From Nannocystis pusilla (lineage in GTDB: Bacteria; Myxococcota_A; Polyangia; Nannocystales; Nannocystaceae), in contig NZ_JAPNKE010000002.1 in NCBI RefSeq assembly GCF_026626665.1, forward strand, positions 6,177,168 through 6,241,167: a stretch of DNA of 64,000 bases, read 5' to 3'. How positions within the stretch are numbered: the stretch's first letter is position 1; each line of letters opens with the position of its first letter. The notes under the pieces are model-generated. The model did not search any database. It was given only the letters and a program-made list of their open reading frames with translations, and was not told where the DNA came from. Of this stretch, positions 30,897 through 40,234 are shown piece by piece. Position numbers and translations under genes: made by a program.

Positions 30897-31436
30897 TCAC
30901 GAGGGCGGCAGCAAACCGAGCGCGGCCGCCACGCCGAGGGCGCTTGCCACGATTGCCAGCGCCGCCGTGGCGATCACGGGGACCGCCAGCCATCGCGACG
31001 GCGAGCGTTCCCAGCGGTGCAGCAGGCACGCGAACGCGAGGGTCTGCGCGAGCACCTCCGGCCACCCGCGGAGGTGGAAGTCGAGCGGGAGCACGGTGTA
31101 AACGATGCCCTCGAGCGAACCCGGCGCCGCGCCCGTGGCCCCGAGCCCGGCGAGGCCGACGAGCAGCCCCCAGAGGGCGAGCCAGCCGCGCGGCGAGGTC
31201 CGCAGCGCCGGCCATACCGGGCGCAGGGCGAGCCCCAGCACCAGACCGCGGAGGACCTGCATCGTCGGGCCCGCCGCGACCCACGGATCGTCGAGCGGAC
31301 GCATCAGCACGGCGACGTCGGGCCGTGCGAACAGCGTCGCGTAGTCGGCGAGCCGCATCGCAGCAATCCCCGCGACGAAGTAGGTGGCGACGTGACAGGC
31401 GAGCGCGCGGAGGACGAAGCGGAGGGTCGACGACAT
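30897..31436 (-). CDS. Integral membrane protein, unknown function
   Basis: This 179-residue protein has about four or five membrane segments (HVATYFVAGIAAMRLADYAT, LALWGLLVGLAGLGATGAA, LAVPVIATAALAIVASALGV and others). Conserved-looking features are RPLDDPWVAAGPTMQVLRG and VYTVLPLDFHLRGWPEV. I do not recognise the family. The ATG (complement of 31434-31436) lies only 13 nt after the -12 C of a sigma54 promoter, so its transcript should be almost leaderless. Confidence 0.8.
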   Translation of the reverse strand: MSSTLRFVLRALACHVATYFVAGIAAMRLADYATLFARPDVAVLMRPLDDPWVAAGPTMQVLRGLVLGLALRPVWPALRTSPRGWLALWGLLVGLAGLGATGAAPGSLEGIVYTVLPLDFHLRGWPEVLAQTLAFACLLHRWERSPSRWLAVPVIATAALAIVASALGVAAALGLLPPS

Positions 31437-31448
31437 GGCCCCGCAGCA

Positions 31449-31531
31449 GCAAACCCCGGGCCAACGGCGAGGGCATGGTCGTCGCGTCGAGGAGAGTGAG
31501 CTGGCGATGCAGATTCTGCAGCGTGGCGCAG
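31449..31531 (-). promoter_or_regulatory. Sigma54 promoter with upstream activator site, for the membrane protein at 31436
   Basis: TGGCCCG-N4-TTGC occupies the complement of 31449-31463. The UAS core CTGCGC-CACG-CTGCAG lies at the complement of 31516-31531, and a TGCAG-N3-CTGCA palindrome overlaps it at 31507-31521. Gap to the -24 element is 52 bp. The predicted +1 is at 31437, next to the ATG. Confidence 0.7.
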
Positions 31532-31625
31532 GCGTCCGCAGCTGCGCCTCGGGGGAACGCCCGGCGAAGGCCGACGCGGCGCTGCCCGCTTCCTGCGCCT
31601 GCTGCCATTAGGGGGTATCGATCTT

Positions 31626-32180
31626 TCACCGAGGAAACGATTCGGCCGGCGCGACGGCGTGAGCCTGCGGGCCGCCGCCGGCGACGGCGCCGGCAGGCCC
31701 GGATGGCGAATTGCTCGAGCGGTGGCAAGACGGTCGCGGGGGCCGGAGCCAACCTGGCGTCTCAGGGCCTGGCGCTCGTCTGTGCTCCCGCCGCCTGGGC
31801 CAGGGGGGCCGACGAGCGGCGAGCGATGCACGTCTGCAACGTCCATCCGGATGCGAATGTTTGTCGGTAGTGCCGACATACCGCTGCGAGTGCGCCCACA
31901 GGAAGTCGACGCCGGCGACGGGCGACAACGGGGCAGTCTGGCCGCGGCTCGAACAGGCAGCAAGGACGTACCGCCATGGCTCGTCTTCGTCCACGGGTTC
32001 GTCCTCCACGGCCGGCGACGGCACCTTCTCCGGACACGCCTCGTCGTCCAGACATTCGATGGCCTCGGGTGTCGAGTCTCGCTCGGGCAGGACCGGGGGC
32101 GGAATGAACGGAGGCGCCGCAATGCCGATACACCCGGACAGGGCAAACGCTGCCAGCGTGGCAAAGAGGACAGGAAGCAT
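31626..32180 (-). CDS. Lipoprotein, C-terminus uncertain
   Basis: The frame begins MLPVLFATLAAFALSGCIGI, a textbook lipoprotein signal with lipobox LSGC. A Pro-rich stretch and an acidic stretch (CLDDEACPEKVPSP, DEPVDEDEPWRY) follow. It then has VLAACSSRGQTAPLSPVAGV and FLWAHSQRYVGTTDKH. After about residue 110 the composition turns Arg/Pro-rich, so the real stop was probably missed through a base-call error and the listed end is only the frame end. I do not recognise a domain. Confidence 0.55.
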   Translation of the reverse strand: MLPVLFATLAAFALSGCIGIAAPPFIPPPVLPERDSTPEAIECLDDEACPEKVPSPAVEDEPVDEDEPWRYVLAACSSRGQTAPLSPVAGVDFLWAHSQRYVGTTDKHSHPDGRCRRASLAARRPPWPRRREHRRAPGPETPGWLRPPRPSCHRSSNSPSGPAGAVAGGGPQAHAVAPAESFPR

Positions 32181-32599
32181 GGGCCGGGACCTTTTGAGCG
32201 AGAGCGCGAGCATGTGGCCGTCTTCAAGACGAGAGGAGCCATGAGCCGGCGCACTCACGACAAGTGCGCCGGCGCGACGGCGACTGACGCGCGCTCGTCC
32301 GTCGTCGAACACTGGTCTGCAACCCGCGCACCCGGGCGGGTGCCGAGAGAATCGTTGGAAATTTGCCGGACTGCCCCTGCTCCGGAGCCGCAACATGCAA
32401 ATCGTGCGCTGCGCATGCAAGACCCGCGGCGGATCTACCCGTGAGCACGAAGGCGGATCGCCGGCGGCGGCTCCTGCAGGTCAATGCGCCGGTCTCGGTC
32501 GGTGAGCGACCGCGTGATCGGCTCTACCCGGTCGGCTCGAGGGACGGCAATCTTGGCGCACCCGTCCCGCCATGCTCCGGAGCACCGTGATGGGGCGCC
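32181..32599. other. Divergent intergenic region with a perfect hairpin
   Basis: About 420 bp between the lipoprotein (leftward) and the hydrolase (rightward). The main feature is an 11-bp perfect inverted repeat at 32245-32273. No gene is supported. Confidence 0.5.
32245..32273. repeat. 11-bp perfect inverted repeat with 7-nt loop
   Basis: Arms GCCGGCGCACT and AGTGCGCCGGC flank CACGACA. It lies upstream of both neighbouring genes rather than after a gene, so it is not an obvious terminator. An operator or the terminator of a lost gene are both possible. Confidence 0.65.
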
Positions 32600-33913
32600 A
32601 TGAAGCACCTCTGCGTTGGATTGTCCATCGTATCGCTCCTCTTCGCCGCTCTGCCATGGATCCGGATCCAATCGCGCGCCACGCTCTTCGTATTGCTGTT
32701 CAACTTCGTCGGTACGGCCTGGGCGCACTACGTGGCGCTCGTCGGCGCGGTCGCAGCGCTCCTCGGCCTCGCCTTCGGCTCGGTCCTCGCTTTCATCGTG
32801 GGGCTCGTGGCCTGTGTCCTCGCCGCCAGCCACGTGTACGCCGTGACCGTGCCGCACGACGAAGCTCTCGCGCGGGGCCTCGGGGGTGACTGGCGCGAGC
32901 GGATCGGCACCGAGGCGGAGCGGAAGATGCTGCAACACCGCTGGAGCTGGCGGGTGCCGAGCGCTCCCGCGGCCGAGGTCACGCGCGATGTCGCGTTCGC
33001 CACGGTGCCGGGCACCGGACGCCCGCTGCTGAGCGACCTCTGGCGACCGCCACCGGGGGTGAGGCCGACCGGCGTGGCGATCGTCTATCTGCACGGCAGC
33101 GCCTGGTGTCTCATCGACAAGGATGTGGGGACTCGAGCTTTCTTCGGTCACCTCGCGGCACAGGGGCACGTCGTGATGGACGTGGCGTACCGCCTGTGCC
33201 CCGAGACCGATGTTTTCGGGATGGTCGGCGACGCGAAGCGAGCGATCGTATGGATGAAGGCCCACGCCGCGGAATACGGGGTCTCTCCCGAAAAGGTGGT
33301 GCTGATGGGAGGGTCCGCGGGCGGCCACATCGCGCTCCTCGCCGCGTACACGCCTCGCCACGTGGAGCTGACACCGGGGGATCTGCGGGGCGCCGACACG
33401 TCGGTGCGCGCGGTCGTCTCGTACTATGGCGTCCCCGACCTTCGCGCCTACGACGCGTGGGCTCGGCGCTTCGAGCCCCCGGGCGGCGCCCCGGTCCAGC
33501 CCGTGCGGCCTCCACCCGGGAAACTCGCCACGGCGTTGTATCGCAGGTTGTTCGGGCGGCTGATGAAGCCCGAGAACATGCCGCCGCCGCCTCCTCATCG
33601 CCAGCTCATGCGCGACCTGGTCGGCGGTCTGCCGGAGGAGATCCACGGGCGCTTCGATCTCGCCTCGCCCGTGCGTCACGTCGGCCGCGATTGTCCGCTC
33701 ACGTTGCACTTCCAGGCGGAGTACGACCACATCGTGTCGGTCGAGTCGGCGCGCGCTTTCCACCGCGCCCTCGTCGGAGCCGGCGTGCCCGCGGTCTACA
33801 TCGAGCTGCCGCGGACGCTGCACGCGTTCGACCTCATGCTACCGCCGCTGTTCGCACCGGCGGGTCAGGCCGCGCTCTACGACCTCGAGCGGTTTCTGGC
33901 GTGCCTCGCATGA
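32600..33913 (+). CDS. Membrane-anchored alpha/beta hydrolase (HSL-like)
   Basis: This 437-residue protein has three N-terminal membrane segments (about 5-20, 27-48, 52-78) followed by an esterase domain. The oxyanion region is AIVYLHGSAWCLIDKD, the nucleophile elbow is VVLMGGSAGGHIALLAA (GxSxG), Asp is probably in FQAEYDHIVSVES and His in LPRTLHAFDLMLP. This fits the hormone-sensitive-lipase/acetylhydrolase group. The substrate is unknown, possibly a membrane lipid ester. ATG 32600 is well placed. No sigma54 promoter was found. Confidence 0.9.
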   Translation: MKHLCVGLSIVSLLFAALPWIRIQSRATLFVLLFNFVGTAWAHYVALVGAVAALLGLAFGSVLAFIVGLVACVLAASHVYAVTVPHDEALARGLGGDWRERIGTEAERKMLQHRWSWRVPSAPAAEVTRDVAFATVPGTGRPLLSDLWRPPPGVRPTGVAIVYLHGSAWCLIDKDVGTRAFFGHLAAQGHVVMDVAYRLCPETDVFGMVGDAKRAIVWMKAHAAEYGVSPEKVVLMGGSAGGHIALLAAYTPRHVELTPGDLRGADTSVRAVVSYYGVPDLRAYDAWARRFEPPGGAPVQPVRPPPGKLATALYRRLFGRLMKPENMPPPPPHRQLMRDLVGGLPEEIHGRFDLASPVRHVGRDCPLTLHFQAEYDHIVSVESARAFHRALVGAGVPAVYIELPRTLHAFDLMLPPLFAPAGQAALYDLERFLACLA

Positions 33914-33999
33914 CCTGCCCTCTCGAGCGAGGTGCAGGTCGGACGGTAATCCGCGGGCTCCCCGATGCGAAGGGCCGTGCGCGGCGCGGGCTGCCGTTT

Positions 34000-34081
34000 C
34001 TGCATCGACGCGCAAGCGGTGCATGTGCGGCGGGGACCTCGATGGCGCCGCCGCTGGCGATCGTGCTGGCACGGAGGTTGC
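34000..34081 (+). promoter_or_regulatory. Sigma54 promoter with upstream activator site, for the lipoprotein/L,D-transpeptidase pair
   Basis: TGGCACG-GAGG-TTGC (34067-34081) matches the consensus perfectly. The UAS core CTGCAT-CGAC-GCGCAA lies at 34000-34015, 51 bp upstream of the -24 element. Confidence 0.82.
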
Positions 34082-34096
34082 GTAGGTGACGGGGCC

Positions 34097-34462
34097 ATGC
34101 AACGTGCCGCCCCTCGTCGCGCTTCCTTCCGCTCGTCCGGCTCGCTCTCCCTGATGCACGCCGCATGGATCCTCGTCGCGGTCCTCGGATTGGCGGCCTG
34201 CGCCGCCGGAGATCCGCGCTTCTCCAGCGACGCACCCGCGGGGTTCTGGATGGGGCTCTGGCACGGGGTCATCGCCTGGGTGTCGCTCGTGGTGGGAGTC
34301 TTCGACGATTCGGTTCGGGTCTACGAGGTGTACAATACCGGCCGCTGGTATGATTTCGGCCTGTTGCTCGGGATCGCCTGCATGTGGGGCGGCGGAGCGC
34401 GAGCGTATCCGCGTGCGTTCGGAGTGACGACGGTGCGGATCGAGACGCGCGAGGCGAAGTAA
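34097..34462 (+). CDS. Small lipoprotein-like membrane protein
   Basis: From ATG 34097 the protein has 121 residues. An alternative ATG at 34154 (MHAAWILVAVLGLAACAAGD) begins exactly at a lipoprotein signal with lipobox LAAC. Two membrane-like segments follow (MGLWHGVIAWVSLVVGVFDD, DFGLLLGIACMWGGGARAY). The upstream ATG lies 16 nt after the -12 C of a sigma54 promoter, a spacing also seen at other genes here. The gene ends 6 bp before the L,D-transpeptidase gene, so the two form an operon. Confidence 0.75.
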   Translation: MQRAAPRRASFRSSGSLSLMHAAWILVAVLGLAACAAGDPRFSSDAPAGFWMGLWHGVIAWVSLVVGVFDDSVRVYEVYNTGRWYDFGLLLGIACMWGGGARAYPRAFGVTTVRIETREAK

Positions 34463-34468
34463 GGTCCC

Positions 34469-36087
34469 ATGTCTATCCTGATTCGGCTGGCCGCGGCGGC
34501 GGCGTTCTGGGCGTCTTCACCCGCGACGCCCGAGCCCATCGACGCGACCCACGCCGCCTGCAGCTCGCCGGTACGGGTGTACGAGGCCGGGCGCGTCGTG
34601 GCGGGGTGCGCCGAACAGGCGCGCGCGGCGGGGCTCTCCCTGATCGACCTCCACGACGACTGGGCCCCCTATCCGCTCGCAGGCGCCGCCAGCGAGCGCG
34701 GACAAGCCCCGCCGGCGTATCGTGATACCTACGTCCAGCGGCAGACGAACGCTTCGGCGACGACGTGCGTCGCCACGGTCTCGCAGCGCCGGAGCAGCTG
34801 ACGGGGCTCGGTGAGGGCGAGGCGCGGGCGCTCGAACAATACCAGCAAGCCGAGGCCGTCGACCGGGCGATCCGCGCGGCGCAGGCCCACCTGGTCTGTG
34901 AACGGTTGCTTCCGGCGAAGACCCGGCGCGGGGTGTTCGGCAGCGAGACCGCCAGAGCGCTGGCCGTGTATCAGCGTCGGCACTGGATCGTCGCCGCGGG
35001 CGAGCTCGACGGCGACACGCAGGCGGCGCTGCTCGCGGACAGCCGCGAGCTGGACCTGCGCCTGGCGTTGCGGGTGCTGCGGCAGCGCGTGGCCGATGCC
35101 GCCGGGCTGATCGAGGACGGCTCGGCGCGCGGCGAGTGGGGCACCGTGCTGGGTCGCCGACTCGACCCCGCAGAGCTGCGATTCGACGCCGGTTATGCCC
35201 CGCTCGCCGACGGCGCGGCGGACCTCGTGTCACCGACGACCGAGGCGGCCGCGCGAGCGCTCGGGTGGCATGATTTCGCCAGCACCCGTGATTCGCTCCG
35301 CGCCCTGCTCGACGCTACCCCGACGCCGATCGCGGTGCGTCTGCCGCGGCCGCCCGCCTATCATGGCAGCACCATGGCGTTGCGGGCGGTGATTCACTGC
35401 AGCGGTGCGGCGCGCGAGGAGGACGACGATTCGCAGGTCGCCCGTCCGCGTCGTCCGGTGCTCGAGCTGTACGCGCGCACCGGGGAGCGCGAGATCGCGC
35501 TGGTGCGCTGGCCGACCACGCTCGGCGGCTGGAAACCGGAGCGGCTGGCCGACGGCGCGATCGTCCGCCGGCACAAGGCCTCGGACGTGGGCCCGAGAGT
35601 GTGGCGCGACCTGGTCGCGGCCCCGGTGTGGTTCGCGCCCGCGAGCACCCCCGACGACGAGCTGCTCGGCGTCCGTGACGGTCGATGGACGGTCAAGGAG
35701 GACCTGGTCGGCCCCGGTTATCGCTCGGCCTACGGCCTGATGATGCTGGTCCACCACGAGCAGGTCGATCACGGCGATCACGTGCACATGATCGATCACG
35801 GCATTCGCACCCACGGCAGCGTCAGCTATCGCTCGATCCTGAGCGGCGACAGCCACGGCTGTCACCGGCTCTACAACCATCAAGCCCTGCTCCTCGCCGC
35901 GTTCCTGCTGCGCCACCGCGACTACGCGGTGCGCGGCCCGATCGAGGAGACGTACGTGCGACGAGTCGCCGGCCACGGCGGGCGTTGGGTCGTGGCGCGG
36001 GACCAGCGCGGCTATCTCTACGAGCTGACGCCGCCGGTGCCGGTCGACGTCCGCGCCGGCTCCGTCGGGCGAGCCTGCGCGCGGTGA
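34469..36087 (+). CDS. L,D-transpeptidase (YkuD) with peptidoglycan-binding-like repeats (one frame break)
   Basis: The protein begins MSILIRLAAAAAFWASSPAT (signal peptide). It shifts frame near 34742 and continues FGDDVRRHGLAAPEQLTGLG to the end. Two peptidoglycan-binding-like modules follow (RGVFGSETARALAVYQRRHW near residue 145). The YkuD catalytic motif is HGSVSYRSILSGDSHGCHRL, with His, Ser, Gly and Cys all present. It should cross-link peptidoglycan in the periplasm, or attach proteins to it. It is co-transcribed with the preceding lipoprotein from a sigma54 promoter. Confidence 0.87.
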
Positions 36088-36106
36088 CGCGGCTCGCCCG
36101 CGCGGC

Positions 36107-37486
36107 TCACCCGAGCTCGCAGGTCTGGCGATACTCGGGGATCGCGCAGCTCCAGCCCAGTCGCTCCTGAATGGCCATACGGAGGCCTTCGGCCGCGTCG
36201 GGCTCGCCGTGGGTGATGAAGACCTGCCGCGGCGGCGGACCCGAGGCCAGCCACGCCAGCAGCTCCTCGCGGTCGGCGTGGGCCGACAGCGAATCGAGCT
36301 GCACCACCTCCGCGCGCACGGGCACATGCCGCCCGTGGATCTTGATGTACGAGGCGCCGCGGGCGAGTGCGGCGCCGCGGGTACCACCGGCCTGGAAGCC
36401 GGCGAGTACCACCGCGCTGTTCTCGTCGGGCAAAAAGCGCTTGAGGTGATGGAGGACGCGCCCTCCGGTCGCCATGCCGCTGGCCGAGACGATGATCGCC
36501 GGGCCGCCGCGCAGGTCGATCGCCCTGGATTCTTCGCTCGTGTCGACCGGCTGCGCCACCCGGAGCGCGGTCCGCAGCTCCTCCCCGGAGAGCTTCTGCG
36601 CCGACAGATGATCGCCGTAAAGCTCGGTGACCGCGCTCGCCATCGGACTGTCGAGGTAGATCGGCAGATCGGGGATCTGGCCCCGGCGCCGCATCCGGTC
36701 GAGCAGGACGAGCAGCGCCTGCGCCCGCCCGACCGCGAACGCCGGGATCACGACCACCCCACCGCGCCGGGCGGTGCGGCGAATCACCTCGAGCAGCACG
36801 TCGTCCGGGCCCTCGGTGCGGTGCGTGCGATCGCCGTACGTCGATTCGATGACGACGTACTCCGCGGCCGGCCGCGGCGCCGGCGGATCCATCATGAGGT
36901 CGTTCTGTCGGCCCAGATCGCCGGAGAACACCACGCTCGGGAGCCCGTCCCCGGATACCCGCAGGCTGGCGGCGCCCAGGATGTGCCCCGCAGGCGTATA
37001 CGCCCCCGTGAGGCCGTGCGCGATCTGGAACTCTTCGCCGAAATCGATCGACTTGAGGCGCTTGAGGGCGTACATCGCGTCTTCCTCGGTGTAGAGCGGC
37101 CGGGCCGGGTGATGGCGAGAGAAGCCCTCACGGTTGGCGTACTCCGCGTCGAGCTCCTGCAGGCGACCGCTGTCGGGCAGGAGGATCTTGCACAGCATGG
37201 CGGTCTCGCGGGTGCAGAACGCGCGGGCGCGGAAGCCCTGGCGCACCAGCAGCGGCAGCGCGCCGCTGTGATCGAGGTGCGCGTGGGTGAGCACGACCGC
37301 GTCGAGTGCTGCCGGCGCCAGCGGTAACGGCGCCCAGTTGCGCAGGCGCAATTGCTTGTACCCCTGAAACAATCCGCAATCGACCAGCACCTGGCAATCA
37401 CCGGTGTCGAGGAGATACTTCGATCCGGTGACCGTGCCGGTCGCGCCGAGGAAGGTCAGAGAGAGGTGTCGAGGGCCCTGGGTCAT
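36107..37486 (-). CDS. MBL-fold beta-CASP RNA-processing-type hydrolase
   Basis: This 459-residue protein has the metallo-beta-lactamase core GTVTGSKYLLDTGDCQVLVD, the zinc motif LTHAHLDHSGALPLL (HxHxDH), HILGAASLRV, FSGDLGR and VIESTYGDRTH. The beta-CASP motifs are VVIPAFAVGRAQALLVLLDR, IYLDSPMA and VQLDSLSAHADREELLAWL, ending with VFITHGEPDAAEGL. This is the CPSF-73/YSH1-like group of ribonucleases. The start MTQGPRHLSLTFLG (complement of 37484-37486) is typical. It overlaps no gene and has no sigma54 promoter. Confidence 0.93.
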   Translation of the reverse strand: MTQGPRHLSLTFLGATGTVTGSKYLLDTGDCQVLVDCGLFQGYKQLRLRNWAPLPLAPAALDAVVLTHAHLDHSGALPLLVRQGFRARAFCTRETAMLCKILLPDSGRLQELDAEYANREGFSRHHPARPLYTEEDAMYALKRLKSIDFGEEFQIAHGLTGAYTPAGHILGAASLRVSGDGLPSVVFSGDLGRQNDLMMDPPAPRPAAEYVVIESTYGDRTHRTEGPDDVLLEVIRRTARRGGVVVIPAFAVGRAQALLVLLDRMRRRGQIPDLPIYLDSPMASAVTELYGDHLSAQKLSGEELRTALRVAQPVDTSEESRAIDLRGGPAIIVSASGMATGGRVLHHLKRFLPDENSAVVLAGFQAGGTRGAALARGASYIKIHGRHVPVRAEVVQLDSLSAHADREELLAWLASGPPPRQVFITHGEPDAAEGLRMAIQERLGWSCAIPEYRQTCELG

Positions 37487-37738
37487 CACCCTGAACGTCT
37501 GCCAGGTCGACGCTTCAGGGAGCGGAAGAATTGCCGACGCGGCCGCGGTCGCGCCGCGCAACGATTTCGCGACGACGGACCACGCGGCCGACCAAAGTAA
37601 GACCGCACGCCGCGGTCGAAGGCCTCGCCTTCGATCGCGGGACGAAAGCCCGACGCCGCGCGTGCGTCCGCGGACCCTTTGGCCAGAGCATGGGTCCGCG
37701 AGCGCCGCGACGAGCCGCATCGGGGTGAGGAGCTCGCC

Positions 37739-38413
37739 TTGTTCGATACCCGCCCAGCGCCCCTGCGAACGCCCGCCCGAATCGTCTTGACGGGTGGACC
37801 AGGCGGCGGCAAGACCACCGCCGCCGACCTGTTCTGCCGCGAGATCGGCGAGTGCGTCGCGCTGGTCCCGGAGGCCGCGACGATGCTCTTCACCGGCGGC
37901 TTCCCCCGCGTCGACACGCCGGCGGCGGTGCGCGCCGCTCAGGCCGCGATCTTCCACGTGCAGCGCAATCACGAGGACGTGTACGCCGCGCTCTATCCGG
38001 GGCGGATCTTGCTGTGCGACCGCGGGACCGTCGACGGCGCGGCCTACTGGCCCGGCGACGTCGACGACTTCTTCACCGGCCTCGGCACCTCGCTGGCCGA
38101 CGAGCTGGCGCGCTACGACGCCGTGGTCTTCTTCGAGACCGCGGCGGCCGGCGGGCACGACATCGTCAGCGCCAACTCGGCGCGCATCGAGACCGCGAGC
38201 GAGGCGGTCCGGCTCGACCAGCGGCTGCGGCAGATCTGGTCGAGGCACCCGCGCTTTCACCCGGTGGCCCACAACCCGTCCTTCTTCCAGAAGATCACGG
38301 AGGGCCTGGTGGCCATCGAGCGCCTCGTGCGCGAGCTGGGGCTCTCCGACGAGTCGTGCGCCGCCACCGAGCTCGGGTCCTCGCAGACGCCACCCTCGAC
38401 AAGGGCGTGCTGA
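37739..38413 (+). CDS. AAA_28-type ATP/GTP-binding protein
   Basis: This 224-residue NTPase has Walker A in RIVLTGGPGGGKTTAADLFC, then VALVPEAATMLFTGGFPR and LLCDRGTVDGAAYWPG (Walker-B-like). FFETAAAGG and RLDQRLRQIWSRHPRF follow. This matches the AAA_28/NadR-like kinase group. TTG 37739 follows a good GGTGAGGAG ribosome-binding sequence; a longer TTG start at 37679 adds an Arg-rich stretch. The cellular role is unknown. Confidence 0.87.
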   Translation: MFDTRPAPLRTPARIVLTGGPGGGKTTAADLFCREIGECVALVPEAATMLFTGGFPRVDTPAAVRAAQAAIFHVQRNHEDVYAALYPGRILLCDRGTVDGAAYWPGDVDDFFTGLGTSLADELARYDAVVFFETAAAGGHDIVSANSARIETASEAVRLDQRLRQIWSRHPRFHPVAHNPSFFQKITEGLVAIERLVRELGLSDESCAATELGSSQTPPSTRAC

Positions 38414-38536
38414 CCCATCGCGGTGCAGACGAAGTGAGCGGCGAACCTGCTTGAACCGAGCGGCGAAGCCGCGGCCGGCGACGAGGTGCGCCGGCCGCGA
38501 CCACGCTCGTCGACATGCGGCCCCTCCGCGTTCGCG

Positions 38537-39184
38537 TCACGGCTCTCGCCGCGACCGCGAGAATGCTCGCAGTACGAGCCCGGTGGCCAGCGCCGGCGAT
38601 ACTGCCATCGCCGCGCCGCTGAGGCCGAGGATGACGAGCCCGCTTGCCGTGAGGGCGCCGTCGGGCACCAGGGTCATTCCCGCGTATACGCACAGCAGCC
38701 CGAGCATCCAGCCGACAGCGTTGGCGCTCACCCACCACCCGGAGGGGCCGGCGCGCCGATGTAGCACGATCGCCTGCGCGCCGCCGAGGACGGCCCCCAG
38801 GACCAGGCCGGACAGCACCAGCGCCAGCGCGCCGATCCATGGCGCGGGCAGCGGCGACGGGACGTGCGGGCCGGCCGACATGCCGAGGATCCACGCCAGC
38901 GCGCCGCCCGTCGCCGACGCGGCGATCCACGCGCCCGCACCGACCCGGGGGACCACGTCGCGGAGGACCCGCCACTGGCCCGCTCCGAGGCACGCGCCTT
39001 CGATCACGCCGGCCAGGGTCGAGAGGCCGACGACGAACAGCACGCCGGCGGCTCCGGACGGCTCGCCGCCGACGAGGAAGTAGATCGCCCGTCCGAGCCC
39101 CATCCCCGCGGCGAACCCGAGCGCCTCGGCGACGAGCGTGGCGGCGATCCAGCGCCGAAGTTCAAACTGCGACGATCTCTGCAT
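38537..39184 (-). CDS. Integral membrane protein, unknown function
   Basis: This 215-residue protein has six membrane segments (for example IAATLVAEALGFAAGMGLGR, GAAGVLFVVGLSTLAGVIEG, ALALVLSGLVLGAVLGGAQA). Repeated glycine-rich motifs GACLGAGQWRVLR and GGAQAIVLHRR suggest an internal duplication. Its ATG lies inside the end of the upstream gene (23-bp overlap), so translation is coupled. I do not recognise the family. Confidence 0.82.
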   Translation of the reverse strand: MQRSSQFELRRWIAATLVAEALGFAAGMGLGRAIYFLVGGEPSGAAGVLFVVGLSTLAGVIEGACLGAGQWRVLRDVVPRVGAGAWIAASATGGALAWILGMSAGPHVPSPLPAPWIGALALVLSGLVLGAVLGGAQAIVLHRRAGPSGWWVSANAVGWMLGLLCVYAGMTLVPDGALTASGLVILGLSGAAMAVSPALATGLVLRAFSRSRREP

Positions 39185-40082
39185 GACGATCCTCGATTCG
39201 GGGCGCGGCCGCCGTGTACATGCGAAGGCCGAGCCAGCTCAGCATCGCGGCGAACAGGCTGAACACGATCAGCGCCGGCAGCTCGGGCGTGCCCTCGATC
39301 GCCCAGGCCGACAGCAGCATGGCCACGATCGCGGCGGCCATGGCGAAGCCCTTGACGACCAGCAGCGCCGAGAGCAGATAGCCGACCGGTCGCCGGCGCC
39401 AGGTCGTCACGGCTGTCCACAGGCACAGCGGCACGATCAGCCCGAGGTCGAGCGCCTGAACCACCATCGTCGTCATGCCGAACAGCTGCGGCGTCTCGCT
39501 GCGCAGCCCGACGGCGACGCGTTGCGTCCACATGCCGAGCAGCACGAGGGCCATGACGCAGCACAGCGCCACCATTCGCCGGCGCGGGAAGCCCGGACCG
39601 AGCGCCCGGGCGACCGCGCCGAGGTCGATCGTCGAGACGATCCACACGATGCCCGCGAGGCTCGTCGCATAGAGACCGATGAACAGCGGGAGCAGCGGGC
39701 CGAACGCCCAGCTCGTCGCGTACATCAAATATTGATAGAACGCATAGCCCAGCAGCCCGAGCGCGAACATTCGCCCGCGCAGCGAGCCGCGGACGAGCAG
39801 CGGGAGCGCCGCCAGCATCGCCGGCGTCGCGACCGCGAGCGTGAACCAGTCCCACCCGATCCCCTCGGCCACCACCCGTTCGGCGTTGAAGGCATAGACG
39901 CCGGAGGTCGTATAGTGAAAGACCTCGCCGCGGATGCTGGTGGCGTGCTGCGCGTCGCCGTCGCCGCGAGCGAAGATCCCGAGCGCCGACGCGGCGCCCA
40001 TCATCGCGGCGACGCCGAAGCAGAGAGCGGCCATGCCGATTCGCGTGTGAAGGGTCAGAGTCGGCGTGGGCTCGTCGGGCAT
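39162..40082 (-). CDS. Multi-pass membrane protein, unknown function
   Basis: This 306-residue protein has about eight membrane segments, starting MPDEPTPTLTLHTRIGMAAL. Recognisable parts include SLRGRMFALGLLGYAFYQYL and FGPLLPLFIGLYATSLAGIV, reminiscent of uncharacterised membrane proteins found across bacteria. The ATG (complement of 40080-40082) lies 16 nt after the -12 C of a sigma54 promoter on the minus strand. It is the first gene of a two-gene operon and is divergent from the alcohol dehydrogenase. Confidence 0.82.
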   Translation of the reverse strand: MPDEPTPTLTLHTRIGMAALCFGVAAMMGAASALGIFARGDGDAQHATSIRGEVFHYTTSGVYAFNAERVVAEGIGWDWFTLAVATPAMLAALPLLVRGSLRGRMFALGLLGYAFYQYLMYATSWAFGPLLPLFIGLYATSLAGIVWIVSTIDLGAVARALGPGFPRRRMVALCCVMALVLLGMWTQRVAVGLRSETPQLFGMTTMVVQALDLGLIVPLCLWTAVTTWRRRPVGYLLSALLVVKGFAMAAAIVAMLLSAWAIEGTPELPALIVFSLFAAMLSWLGLRMYTAAAPRIEDRHAEIVAV

Positions 40083-40097
40083 CGCCCCGACCCGGCA

Positions 40098-40112
40098 GCA
40101 AGGCCCATGCCA
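40098..40112 (-). promoter_or_regulatory. Sigma54 promoter for the membrane-protein pair
   Basis: TGGCATG-GGCC-TTGC on the minus strand is a near-perfect match. No UAS core was found at the standard distance; the site at 40235-40259, 122 bp away, may serve this promoter as well as the divergent dehydrogenase promoter. Confidence 0.75.
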
Positions 40113-40234
40113 TCGCGTCGCCGCGGCGGCCTCGCACCCGGCGAGCGCAACCTCTGCACGCGCTGCGGACCCATCCGGCCGACGGCATCGAGGCCGTGCG
40201 AGCGCTGGCTCCGCCGGCCGTCGTCGCCGCGGTG

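Noticed and set aside
32206..32220. CGGCCAC-ATGC-TCGC as a sigma54 promoter for the lipoprotein at 32180
   Set aside because: Poor match at the -12 element and no upstream site nearby.
37487..37738. Possible sigma54 promoters between the MBL hydrolase and the AAA_28 gene
   Set aside because: TGGCAGA and TGGCCAG occur but neither is followed by a -12 element at the right spacing, and there is no UAS.
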